The notes under the pieces are model-generated. The model worked only from the letters and a program-made list of their open reading frames with translations, had not been told where the DNA came from and made no database searches. A stretch of DNA of 64,000 nt from Persicitalea jodogahamensis (GTDB lineage: Bacteria; Bacteroidota; Bacteroidia; Cytophagales; Spirosomataceae), in assembly GCF_014651615.1 (NCBI RefSeq), contig NZ_BMXF01000001.1:1211731-1275730 (forward strand), given 5' to 3'. Position 1 is the stretch's first letter. Every line of letters starts with the position of its first letter. This document shows, one piece after another, positions 1-8,344 of the stretch. Made by a program: the position numbers and the translations under genes.

Positions 1-3000
1 AGGGCACACCAATACGGCCATTCTCAGGCAGTTAGTAGGTGCCAACAACTCGACGATCACAACCAATCAATTGGGAACCAGAAACTCCCTAATTGTCAAT
101 CAACGGTTCGGTACCAATAACAGTGCTACTGTAAATCAGGGTCCTGCGATTGCTGGTACTGCATTCGATGTCCCTTCAACCAATTTTCCTTCGATTGGCC
201 AGTCTACCCGGAACATGGTGACGCTCAATCAGAATGGAGACAATGCGACTGCCACTATCAATCAGACGGGTAGTTCAGCCTTTGTGGATGCCGAACAAAA
301 AGGGGGGACAGAAGGTGCTAACCAGCTGAACATCGATATGTCCAATTTCGGTGGTGCAAAGGTAGTGCAGAGTGGTAACCTTAACACCATCGATATTGAT
401 CAGCAGAGCTACCAGACCGCAATTGTCGAACAGGGCGACCTATCCTCGAATGGTACAGTAACTATCAATCAGGGTAATATTGCGACTGACAACACGCGAA
501 ACACAGCCAAGGTTTACCAATACAGAGGTGATAACAACGTCGCAACTGTAAATCAAAACGCTGTTACTTCGGAGAGAAACGAAGCTACTATCGAGCAGTC
601 TGGCACTAAACAAGGTGCTGGAACTGAGAGTGAGGTTACGGTAACCCAAACCGGAAAATCCAGCCGGGTATTTGTAGAACAGCTGGAGGGCGGATCCAAT
701 AATGATGTTACGCTAACCCAAACCGGTTCTCAAATAGGATTCGGTAGTGAGGCGTGGGTGCAGCAGAGCGGTACGGGTAATGAATTCGACGCTACGCAAA
801 CGGGTAATAACAATAGCATCGGCCAAACTGTCGACGCAAGTGGTTTTACTACGGGCTATGCTCTACAACAAGGTCAAAATAACGAGGTCGATATTGATCA
901 AGAAGGTAGCAAGAACCAAGCTGCTATTTCGCAGGATGGTTCTGATAACACGATTGATATCGAGCAGGATAGTGAGGATTTTAATGCGGTTGGCAACAGG
1001 GCCACGGCCATGCAAGGTCAGGGTAGTACCGATAGCAGCATCGAAATCGACCAGGGTGACGGAACTAACGAAGGCGACGGCAACGTAGCTGTGGTAATGC
1101 AGACGCGCGGTGATAACAACACGGCCATCGTTGATCAGTTGAATGAGAACACCGCTACAGTAACGCAGAGCGGCACCGAAGATGAAGATACGTCTACGGG
1201 CTCTATCGTCGACATCGATCAGTCTTCTAGCACTGGCGGTACGGCTACAGCTACGCAGTTGTCGGGTACTTACGGCAATTCGATTGATATTACCCAAGCG
1301 AAACTGAACAACACTGCTACTGTTACGCAAACTTCTGGTACTCTGAACGAAACTACTATCGATCAGCAGGACAATGACAACATGGCAATGGTTACGCAGG
1401 GTGGCAACCCTGATTCACCTGGCGGAACGGTGAATACTATCGACATCACGCAGAACTTCAAAGGTAACTCGGCTACTGTTACTCAGGCGGATGATGTTAC
1501 TGGAAGTGATGTTACCATTGAGCAGGATGATGACGATGAAGCTACTGTGACGCAATCCGACGGAGAGGCTCTTTCGGTGGATATCGTCCAGGAAGGCGTA
1601 CCAGGCGCTGGTAACGTAGCTACGGCGACGCAAACGGGCGAAAGCAATGATATTGATATCTCTCAGGATTCAAACGCTGGTTTGGCAGGTAGTTTGGCTG
1701 AGGTTGAACAGGGAGGTCAGGATAACTCTACCGACATCAACCAAAATGGCCCAGGCAACATTGCTACGGTGACTCAAGCCGGTGATGATAACGATATCGA
1801 TATCGATCAGGACAGCGAATCAGCTAGCGGTGCACCCAACGTGGCTTTCGCTAGCCAGGCTTCTACTACATCTGATGGGTCAATCACGATCGATCAGAGC
1901 GTCGGAAATGAAGGCGGCAACACTGCGATAGTTTCACAGACCCGCGGTGATGGCAACGAGGCGACGATCACACAGTTGAAAGACAACACGGCTACGATCA
2001 CCCAAAGCGGCGATGATGCCGACGTATTAGGAATCGATAGTGAAGCTACGATCGACCAGTCAGGAAGTACTAATGGCACGGCTGAGATCACGCAGGCTAA
2101 CGGAACTCTTGGCAGTCAAGCGACGATTACGCAAGTTGACATTGATAACGAAGCTACGATCAATCAATTGGCTGGTATTAACAACCAGGCTGGTGTAATA
2201 CAGATCGGTGAGGCCAACGAGTCTACGGTAAGCCAAAGCGGGTCTTACAATGTACTAAGCGGTACTGCAAGTACTGTCGGCATTGCTCAGACCGGTAACG
2301 GTAACTCGGCTACGGCCACGCAGGCTGCGGGTACGTTCGGTGGCACTATTCTGATCGGTCAGATTCCGTTGCTGGGAAGCCCTACTGTAAATGGTAACGA
2401 AGCTACGGTAACGCAATCAGCAGGTACGCTCAATGCGGCTATTGTAACGCAAAACGACGACAATAACACCGCAACTGTAACTCAGTCGGGTACTACTGAT
2501 GCTGGTTCGGGTAACAACAGCAATGTAATTGTATTGCAGGCAGGTAAAGGTGGTGACGTTACTGTTACGCAGGCTGCCAATGGTAGTAACGTAGCTGCTA
2601 CTCAGTTCAATGGAAATGGCAATTCGGCAACAATCGACCAGGCTGTTTTGGGACGTGCACTCGATGCAACTACTCTTCAGGCAGGTGACAATAACACGTT
2701 GACATTGAACCAGTCAGGTCAAGAGAACACAGGTTCTATCATTCAGAGCAACTTGTTGCTGCCAGCTGACCCCGCAAACGGTCCTTCCAATCACACTGCT
2801 ACTTTAACGCAAGGTGGTACTGTCAACGAAGCCGTAATTGGTCAGGGTGGTTTGAATAACAGCGCTGAGCTAACACAGACGGGTGGCAGAGAAAGCTTCG
2901 CTTCAACGCTTCAGTATGGTAGTGGTAACGAGATTACTGCCAATCAGACGAGCCCTCTTCGCAATAACACGTTGAACGTAACGCAAGGTAGGGTCGCTGG

Positions 3001-4648
3001 TGCAGTACCTGCTGCTCGTGCTACTCGCGATGCAACAAACTTGACTACTGCATTACTGGGACTTACTTCGGGAGATGTCGTTCAGTCTGAAGACAACTCG
3101 GCTACGGTCAATCAGACCGCCGGAGAAAACCAAGTAGTAAACTTGTTCCAATCTGGCGATGACGAAACTGCTTCTATCACCCAGACCGGGTCTAACAACC
3201 GGAACCGTTCGGTACAGGCAGGTCAGATGGACGAACTGACTACTACCCAGTCAGGTTCACAAGGTTTGATAAATGCTAGCCAGTACGGCGAGGAGACCGA
3301 AATGGGTAATACTGCTACATTGACCCAGTCAGGTAGCAACAACACTATCGATGCGGCACAGATTAAGTTTGGCAACTCACTGACTTATACGCAGTCTGGT
3401 AGTAACAATAATGCTACGGGGGCATCTCCAGGAGGTGTTGTACGTCAAATCGGTGAAGACAACACAGCTGGCGTTACCCAATCGGGAATGCGTGGTAATG
3501 TTGTCGTGATTCAGGGTAAAAACACCGATGCTGGAGGAGCTGATCTGACTTATGGTGGACAGACGCTGGCATCGACGGGATACGATCCTGTTGAAAACGA
3601 TGCCTTCGATAATACTGCTACTGTATCTCAGATGGGACTCGACAATATTGCCGCTTCTACTCAGGAGGGTGATATGGGTACTTCAACGATTACGCAAGCA
3701 GGTGCCAATAACGCCATTGGTATCAGACAGCTTAATCAGGGTACTGCAGTTCGTTCAAAGAACAACACGGCCAGCGCTACTCAGGCAGCTGGAACCGATG
3801 GAAACTTGATCGACATCGTGCAGTCAGGTCAGCAGAACAGTGCTACCACTTCGCAGACAGTTAATGTAGCACGCAGCACCATTAACCTGACTCAGCGGAA
3901 GGACAACAACGTGGCCACACTAACCCAGTCACAAGGCGACCAGAACGTGATCAATGTCCGTCAGATTCCTGACAACTTTGACACTAAGGCCAACACTGTG
4001 ACGATTAGTCAGGCAGGCAGCGAAAACGCCGCTCGTTTGGACCAGACAGGTTTCAACAATAAGTTCACGTTGACGCAGTCGGGCAATCAGCACACAGTGC
4101 GTCTAGCTGCGGGAGCAGGGAATGAATTTGCGGTCCAAAGCGGCAATGGTAACATGGCAACGTTTACGCAAGCCGGTAACACGGATGGCGTGGGCGGTGG
4201 TCACACCATCAACTTCAACCAGACGGGCACGCAGAACGTAGCAATGATCGACCAGGCCGGCGATGGTAATAACTCTACCACGTTGACTCAACAGGACGAC
4301 CGGAATGCAGCTACACTGAAGCAGCTTGAAGGATCGAACAACGTGATTGTGCTCAATCAGAATCCAGATGCTGCGGGTACTAAAGGTGGTACGGCTACCA
4401 TCACCCAGACGGGCGGTAGCGGCAACTTCGTAGCCTTGGACCAAACGGGTAAGGAGAACATTTTCTCGCTGACTCAGGATGGTGACCGTAACGTGGTTCA
4501 GTTGAACGGCGGGACGCCAGTGGCTGTGCAGTCAGGTTTCACGAACACGGCTACGCTGAGCCAGACCGGAGAAGATCACACGATCAACTTCAATCAAGGC
4601 GGTCTGCGTAATACAGCTACTATTATGCAAATGAACGGCAGCTTCTAA
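1..4648 (+). CDS. Giant curlin-repeat amyloid protein (5' end outside window)
   Basis: The reading frame is open from base 2, so the gene begins before the window; 1548 residues are visible. Nearly the whole protein is a tandem array of 20-25 residue units of the type N-x-A-T-V-T-Q-x-G-x-x-N, the strand-loop-strand signature of curlin (CsgA/CsgB). The first half alternates ATVTQ strands with acidic IDIDQ strands; the second half is richer in N, T and S. No C-terminal sorting domain is present; the chain ends on a repeat strand. E. coli CsgA has five repeats in about 150 residues, so this is about ten times longer. It precedes the csg export genes but is separated from them by a terminator. 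It is probably a secreted amyloid or matrix polymer. The TTG at 71 is not a real start because repeat sequence continues upstream of it. Confidence 0.9.
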   Translation, partial: GHTNTAILRQLVGANNSTITTNQLGTRNSLIVNQRFGTNNSATVNQGPAIAGTAFDVPSTNFPSIGQSTRNMVTLNQNGDNATATINQTGSSAFVDAEQKGGTEGANQLNIDMSNFGGAKVVQSGNLNTIDIDQQSYQTAIVEQGDLSSNGTVTINQGNIATDNTRNTAKVYQYRGDNNVATVNQNAVTSERNEATIEQSGTKQGAGTESEVTVTQTGKSSRVFVEQLEGGSNNDVTLTQTGSQIGFGSEAWVQQSGTGNEFDATQTGNNNSIGQTVDASGFTTGYALQQGQNNEVDIDQEGSKNQAAISQDGSDNTIDIEQDSEDFNAVGNRATAMQGQGSTDSSIEIDQGDGTNEGDGNVAVVMQTRGDNNTAIVDQLNENTATVTQSGTEDEDTSTGSIVDIDQSSSTGGTATATQLSGTYGNSIDITQAKLNNTATVTQTSGTLNETTIDQQDNDNMAMVTQGGNPDSPGGTVNTIDITQNFKGNSATVTQADDVTGSDVTIEQDDDDEATVTQSDGEALSVDIVQEGVPGAGNVATATQTGESNDIDISQDSNAGLAGSLAEVEQGGQDNSTDINQNGPGNIATVTQAGDDNDIDIDQDSESASGAPNVAFASQASTTSDGSITIDQSVGNEGGNTAIVSQTRGDGNEATITQLKDNTATITQSGDDADVLGIDSEATIDQSGSTNGTAEITQANGTLGSQATITQVDIDNEATINQLAGINNQAGVIQIGEANESTVSQSGSYNVLSGTASTVGIAQTGNGNSATATQAAGTFGGTILIGQIPLLGSPTVNGNEATVTQSAGTLNAAIVTQNDDNNTATVTQSGTTDAGSGNNSNVIVLQAGKGGDVTVTQAANGSNVAATQFNGNGNSATIDQAVLGRALDATTLQAGDNNTLTLNQSGQENTGSIIQSNLLLPADPANGPSNHTATLTQGGTVNEAVIGQGGLNNSAELTQTGGRESFASTLQYGSGNEITANQTSPLRNNTLNVTQGRVAGAVPAARATRDATNLTTALLGLTSGDVVQSEDNSATVNQTAGENQVVNLFQSGDDETASITQTGSNNRNRSVQAGQMDELTTTQSGSQGLINASQYGEETEMGNTATLTQSGSNNTIDAAQIKFGNSLTYTQSGSNNNATGASPGGVVRQIGEDNTAGVTQSGMRGNVVVIQGKNTDAGGADLTYGGQTLASTGYDPVENDAFDNTATVSQMGLDNIAASTQEGDMGTSTITQAGANNAIGIRQLNQGTAVRSKNNTASATQAAGTDGNLIDIVQSGQQNSATTSQTVNVARSTINLTQRKDNNVATLTQSQGDQNVINVRQIPDNFDTKANTVTISQAGSENAARLDQTGFNNKFTLTQSGNQHTVRLAAGAGNEFAVQSGNGNMATFTQAGNTDGVGGGHTINFNQTGTQNVAMIDQAGDGNNSTTLTQQDDRNAATLKQLEGSNNVIVLNQNPDAAGTKGGTATITQTGGSGNFVALDQTGKENIFSLTQDGDRNVVQLNGGTPVAVQSGFTNTATLSQTGEDHTINFNQGGLRNTATIMQMNGSF

Positions 4649-4684
4649 GGAGTCGCTGATCATTCTGCGGAATAGTTAAGTACG

Positions 4685-4728
4685 GCATGAAGACCGGCGC
4701 CGAAAGGGTCGGTCTTCATGCTTTTTTT
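4685..4728 (+). terminator. Rho-independent terminator after the giant curlin gene
   Basis: A 12-bp perfect inverted repeat (GCATGAAGACCG at 4685-4696, complement at 4710-4721) is followed by seven T residues at 4722-4728. It lies 37 bases after the stop codon and separates the giant curlin transcript from the downstream csg genes. Confidence 0.85.
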
Positions 4729-4818
4729 ATACACTGCAATATTTTGCGGTAAAGGGAGTTTTACTATAACTGCCATTCGGCGATGGGTACATTACCTACC
4801 ATTTATTTAATAAAGCAC

Positions 4819-5184
4819 ATGAAAAATACAATCCTCATTTTGGGACTGATCAGCTCCGCTACGGCGGCTTTCGGTCAGACTACCCTAAAAAATAATCAAA
4901 TTGTTCAAAAGGGCAACAACAATGTATTCAAAATGGAAATGAAAGGCGCCGATGGCGACACCCTATCGCCTCGTACGAGAGTCATCACCCAAAACGGCAG
5001 TAATCAGATCCTGATAGATACTGTCGCGACGTCCGGCTCACTTGAAGAAACCATGGAAAACGTAGCTGTAAGCCAGCAGGGAAAGAAGAATGTGGTATCA
5101 ATCAAAACAAAGGGTGGTAAAGGAAATACAGTGCAGGTAACACAGTCGGGGTCAGGTAATTCTGTTTCTATAAAGCAGAATTAA
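4819..5184 (+). CDS. Small secreted curlin-repeat protein
   Basis: A 121-residue protein starting at ATG 4819; an in-frame ATG at 4783 would add 12 residues before the signal peptide and is less likely. Residues 1-20 form a signal peptide ending AAFGQ. The mature part has about four curlin-type motifs (QIVQKGNNN, RVITQNGSN, VAVSQQGKKN, VQVTQSGSGN), each followed by a second strand. The size fits a CsgA or CsgB subunit. Unlike the acidic giant curlin it is lysine-rich, so it could be a partner or nucleator of opposite charge. That role is inference; which small subunit is CsgA and which is CsgB cannot be decided here. Confidence 0.8.
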   Translation: MKNTILILGLISSATAAFGQTTLKNNQIVQKGNNNVFKMEMKGADGDTLSPRTRVITQNGSNQILIDTVATSGSLEETMENVAVSQQGKKNVVSIKTKGGKGNTVQVTQSGSGNSVSIKQN

Positions 5185-5256
5185 GAACCTCGTACCAAAC
5201 CTATTTCCATTTGATAAATAGTTAGGGTGGATATATAGAGTTTTTAAAAAATCTGA

Positions 5257-5264
5257 TACCTTTG
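5257..5264 (+). promoter_or_regulatory. Bacteroidota -7 promoter element (TACCTTTG)
   Basis: TACCTTTG matches the Bacteroidota consensus TAnnTTTG exactly and lies 68 bases before the ATG at 5332. No clear -33 TTG is seen at the usual distance. It could start the transcript carrying the second small curlin, csgE, csgF and csgG. Confidence 0.5.
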
Positions 5265-5331
5265 CAACTCTTTTGCTAAGGGACGCGTATCTTCAATAAA
5301 CCGGACTAAAACTATCTTTTTGGACATTTTT

Positions 5332-5820
5332 ATGAAACAAATTGCCGCACTCGTCCTTACCTTTATCCTTAGTTCGACTCTTACCCGAGCCCAACAACTC
5401 GGAGGTTCTCCTGAGTTGACCGTTCTTACTAAGTCAGATTTGATGGTACAGAGCGTACTTACCAGTGCTTCTTCGGTGCAGGTCGGGCAGACTGGAGAAA
5501 TTGTCTCGTACCAGCAGGGAAGTTTTAACCGCCAGAATATAAACCCCAACGCCGGTGAAAACAGCCTTCGGCTGGTTCAACAGGGAAATTTCAACAACAT
5601 GGACCTCAACGTCCTGGGCGAAGGAAATAACTACCAGTTCTCGCAGTTGGGTAACAACAACGATCTACAGCTACGCAGCCTGGAAGCCAGCAATAACACA
5701 CTCCAAATTGTTCAGCGTGGCAACGATAACCAGCTCATTGACAATAGTTCTGGTTTGTTGAACCGGCCGATTAGAATTGAGCAGAGTGGAGGTATGAAAA
5801 TATTGATTAATGGACAGTAA
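5332..5820 (+). CDS. Curlin-repeat protein, CsgB/CsgA-like
   Basis: A 162-residue protein from ATG 5332 (an upstream in-frame codon at 5320 is less likely because MKQIAALVLTF begins a normal signal peptide). Cleavage is probable after residue 20 (TRAQ). The mature protein carries about five degenerate curlin repeats (YQQGSFNRQN, LVQQGNFNN, FSQLGNNND, IVQRGNDNQ, IEQSGG). The less regular repeats resemble minor or nucleator subunits such as CsgB. The stop overlaps the csgE start by 11 bases, so the two are probably translationally coupled. This gene is the likely first member of the csgEFG operon. Confidence 0.82.
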   Translation: MKQIAALVLTFILSSTLTRAQQLGGSPELTVLTKSDLMVQSVLTSASSVQVGQTGEIVSYQQGSFNRQNINPNAGENSLRLVQQGNFNNMDLNVLGEGNNYQFSQLGNNNDLQLRSLEASNNTLQIVQRGNDNQLIDNSSGLLNRPIRIEQSGGMKILINGQ

Positions 5821-6343
5821 GAGAAAAATACTTCAGGCAATACTCATGAGTTTGCCGGGAGTATTAATTGCAGGAGTAAGTTGGGGACAGGATGGGGGAA
5901 GTTTGGTGGAGGAATACTTCGACGAATCTTTGATAGTACCTATGGAGCAGAATATTTCTCTCGAAGGTGCAACAGGAATATTTCTACTGGACGAAACCCG
6001 TACTAAAAATGGTCGGGACTTTTATGAATACGTATACCAGCAATGGCTTACTATCCAATCGGATACCAACCTTATTTCGCCCTCTGCATTTTCTGATATT
6101 GGTGAAGAATTAACTGTAACGATCGATGAACAACCTGTGCCAGGTGGTATCGGCACTTCTACGATTGTTTCTCTCACGGTAAACGACGTCATGATTTATC
6201 AGCAATTTCTACAGCCTCGTTTGGGGGTAGTGGAAGAGATGGCGGGAAATGCCGCCGACATGCTGACCCAATACATCCAAAATTTTCAGGAGTTTCAAAA
6301 ACAATTAGGCAGCGATGACCAGAAGGGGAACGGGATTTATTGA
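5810..6343 (+). CDS. csgE: Curli assembly factor CsgE
   Basis: A 177-residue protein with an N-terminal signal peptide ending near residue 26 (SWGQ). The segment D-E-T-R-T-K-N-G-R-D-F-Y-E-Y and the later TIVSLTVND...YQQFLQPR match the CsgE family, in which a periplasmic oligomer caps the CsgG channel and delivers curlin subunits. The E. coli protein is about 129 residues; this one is longer mainly at both ends. It overlaps the preceding curlin gene by 11 bases and is followed 27 bases later by csgF, giving the curlin-E-F-G order. Confidence 0.88.
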   Translation: MDSKRKILQAILMSLPGVLIAGVSWGQDGGSLVEEYFDESLIVPMEQNISLEGATGIFLLDETRTKNGRDFYEYVYQQWLTIQSDTNLISPSAFSDIGEELTVTIDEQPVPGGIGTSTIVSLTVNDVMIYQQFLQPRLGVVEEMAGNAADMLTQYIQNFQEFQKQLGSDDQKGNGIY

Positions 6344-6370
6344 GAAATCCTTGCCAAAATCAATGTTACT

Positions 6371-6799
6371 ATGAAAAAAATCATTTTACTTCTTCTTTTT
6401 ATTTTGACCGGAGCGACAGCCACAATGGCTCAACAGCTCACTTACCGTCCGCAGAACCCTAATTTTGGCGGGAATACATTCAACTACCAGTGGCTTCAGA
6501 GTTCAGCTCTGGCTCAGGACAAGTTGAAGGACCCTAATGCAGTGGATTTCAATACCAGAAGTACGGCCACGACAACACGTAACTCTTTGGATGACTTCTC
6601 GCAGACGCTAAGCCGGCAAATCTTGAATCGTATAAGTTCACAGTTGCTCGCCAATCAGTTTGGTGAAGACGCTCTTCAGGAAGGTACATTTCAGTTCGGC
6701 GATTTGCGAGTGGACGTTACCAACGGTTCAAATGGTGTGAACATCCGCATCGTGGATGGTCAGGGCGGGGAAACTACGGTTACCGTACCCTACTTCTGA
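6371..6799 (+). CDS. csgF: Curli assembly factor CsgF
   Basis: A 142-residue protein with a signal peptide (residues 1-20, TMAQ). Right after cleavage comes the CsgF hallmark segment LTYRPQNPNFGGN, which in the family inserts into the CsgG channel and forms the second constriction. The remaining helix and sheet part is the surface-exposed domain that tethers the nucleator subunit. The length is close to that of E. coli CsgF (138). It sits between csgE and csgG in an operon. Confidence 0.93.
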   Translation: MKKIILLLLFILTGATATMAQQLTYRPQNPNFGGNTFNYQWLQSSALAQDKLKDPNAVDFNTRSTATTTRNSLDDFSQTLSRQILNRISSQLLANQFGEDALQEGTFQFGDLRVDVTNGSNGVNIRIVDGQGGETTVTVPYF

Positions 6800-6848
6800 A
6801 AAAAAGCCTACTGCCCTCCTCCTCATATTTTTTATTGTTTTTTAGAAA

Positions 6849-8291
6849 ATGCATCTGAAAAAGTATCTATTCAAGCCCGGCTTGATTGCTCTGATCGCCG
6901 TGTTGAACGGTTGCAGAGCGTATTTCCACCAGCCTACCACGATTCATTCCGCCCGTTTAGGAGAAGAAACCTCAGTCACCGAGGTGTTGAGAACATTACC
7001 ACCCCCCAAAGAGGTGCTGGCTACTGCGGTATACAAGTTTCGCGATCAGACTGGTCAGTATAAGCCCGCTGAAACATCCAACTTTTCTACGGCTGTAACG
7101 CAGGGCGCTACCAACATCCTGCTGAAAGCAATGGAAGACAGCAAGTGGTTCCTGAACATCGAACGGGAGAACGTCAGTAACTTGCTTAACGAAAGGAAGA
7201 TCATTCGCTCAAGTATGACGCAATACAGTAATTCAAACGAACTACTGCCTCCGCTGCTGTTTGCCGGTATGATCATTGAAGGAGGGATTGTCTCCTATGA
7301 CGCAAACATCATCACGGGTGGTGCAGGGCTGAGATACTTTGGAGCGGGAGGATCGACCGAGTACCGACAAGATCGGGTGACGGTTTATTTACGAGCTATT
7401 GCTACCCGTTCCGGCAAAATTCTTAAGACGGTATATTCTTCCAAAACAATTCTTTCGCAGTCGGTAAGTGCCAGCCTATTCCGGTATGTGCGTTTCAAAA
7501 GAATTCTGGAGGCCGAAACTGGCTTTTCGACCAATGAGCCGTCACAAATGGCTGTCACCGAGGCTATTGAAAAGGCAGTACAGGCGCTGATTCTGGAAGG
7601 AATCAAAGATAACCTGTGGGCGGTTGATGAAAAGTTTGCTGCTCAGGCCCAGGAACAGATAGCCGCGTACGAGGCGGAAAAAGCCGAAATGCAAGGTACT
7701 GACATTTATGGCGTTACTAATTCTATCGAACGTCCGCGATTGAGTATTACGCCATATGCATCGATGCTGCGCCTGAATGGTGATTACGCCATCCGCCGTT
7801 GGAAACCGGGTTACGGTCTGAACGTAAATTACAATTTAACGCCCAAATGGGGGGTTCAGGCTAATGGATTCATAGGGTCGTTTACCACATTTACTGCCGA
7901 TCGCTCTTTCACTCTGGATCGGAATTGGCGTACCGCTGATTTATCAGCTGTATATACCGGATTACCATTTCAACGCTATACTCCTTTTGGTAGCTTGGGG
8001 GTAGGGGTTTCACAAACGGCTACGGGCAATGGTTTTGCCAACAATCTTAAAACATTTTCTTATGCAAAAGCAGGTGGAGGCCTGGAAGCACTGGTAAGTG
8101 ATAAGATCGGCTTCCGGGTAATGGCCGACTATTATATTATGACCAATGATTTGGTGGACGATGTCGCCAATGGCCAACTGAACGATTCATTCTTGCGGCT
8201 CTCGGGCGGCATATCTTTTTACATTGGCCGGGGCTCCAAAAAACGAGCTGTATCAGCCCCTGTTCTGAATTCATCCCCTGCTACAAATTAA
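6849..8291 (+). CDS. csgG: Curli secretion channel CsgG with C-terminal barrel-like extension
   Basis: A 480-residue lipoprotein: the signal peptide ends in a lipobox LNGC with Cys22 as the lipidated residue. Residues about 55-265 match CsgG, including the VAVYKFRDQTGQYK-like strand, the FLNIERENVSNLLNER segment and the transmembrane hairpins around GGIVSYDANIITGGAG and TVYLRAIATRSGKIL. CsgG forms the nonameric outer-membrane curlin channel. Residues about 290-460 are extra compared with E. coli CsgG (277 residues). They show alternating aromatic strands (LSITPYASMLRL, GLNVNYNLTPKWGVQANGF, FRVMADYYI, GGISFYIGR) resembling an OmpA-type barrel domain. Whether this forms its own barrel or a periplasmic sheet is not known. 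Confidence 0.93.
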   Translation: MHLKKYLFKPGLIALIAVLNGCRAYFHQPTTIHSARLGEETSVTEVLRTLPPPKEVLATAVYKFRDQTGQYKPAETSNFSTAVTQGATNILLKAMEDSKWFLNIERENVSNLLNERKIIRSSMTQYSNSNELLPPLLFAGMIIEGGIVSYDANIITGGAGLRYFGAGGSTEYRQDRVTVYLRAIATRSGKILKTVYSSKTILSQSVSASLFRYVRFKRILEAETGFSTNEPSQMAVTEAIEKAVQALILEGIKDNLWAVDEKFAAQAQEQIAAYEAEKAEMQGTDIYGVTNSIERPRLSITPYASMLRLNGDYAIRRWKPGYGLNVNYNLTPKWGVQANGFIGSFTTFTADRSFTLDRNWRTADLSAVYTGLPFQRYTPFGSLGVGVSQTATGNGFANNLKTFSYAKAGGGLEALVSDKIGFRVMADYYIMTNDLVDDVANGQLNDSFLRLSGGISFYIGRGSKKRAVSAPVLNSSPATN

Positions 8292-8344
8292 AAAGGACTA
8301 ATCCCCTTGTTTCGATAAAGTTTTATTGATAAAAATATCATTTT

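Noticed and set aside
747-1330. Open frames of 113 and 155 residues overlapping the giant curlin gene
   Set aside because: They read the curlin repeat in other frames and have low-complexity composition; the curlin frame is the real one.
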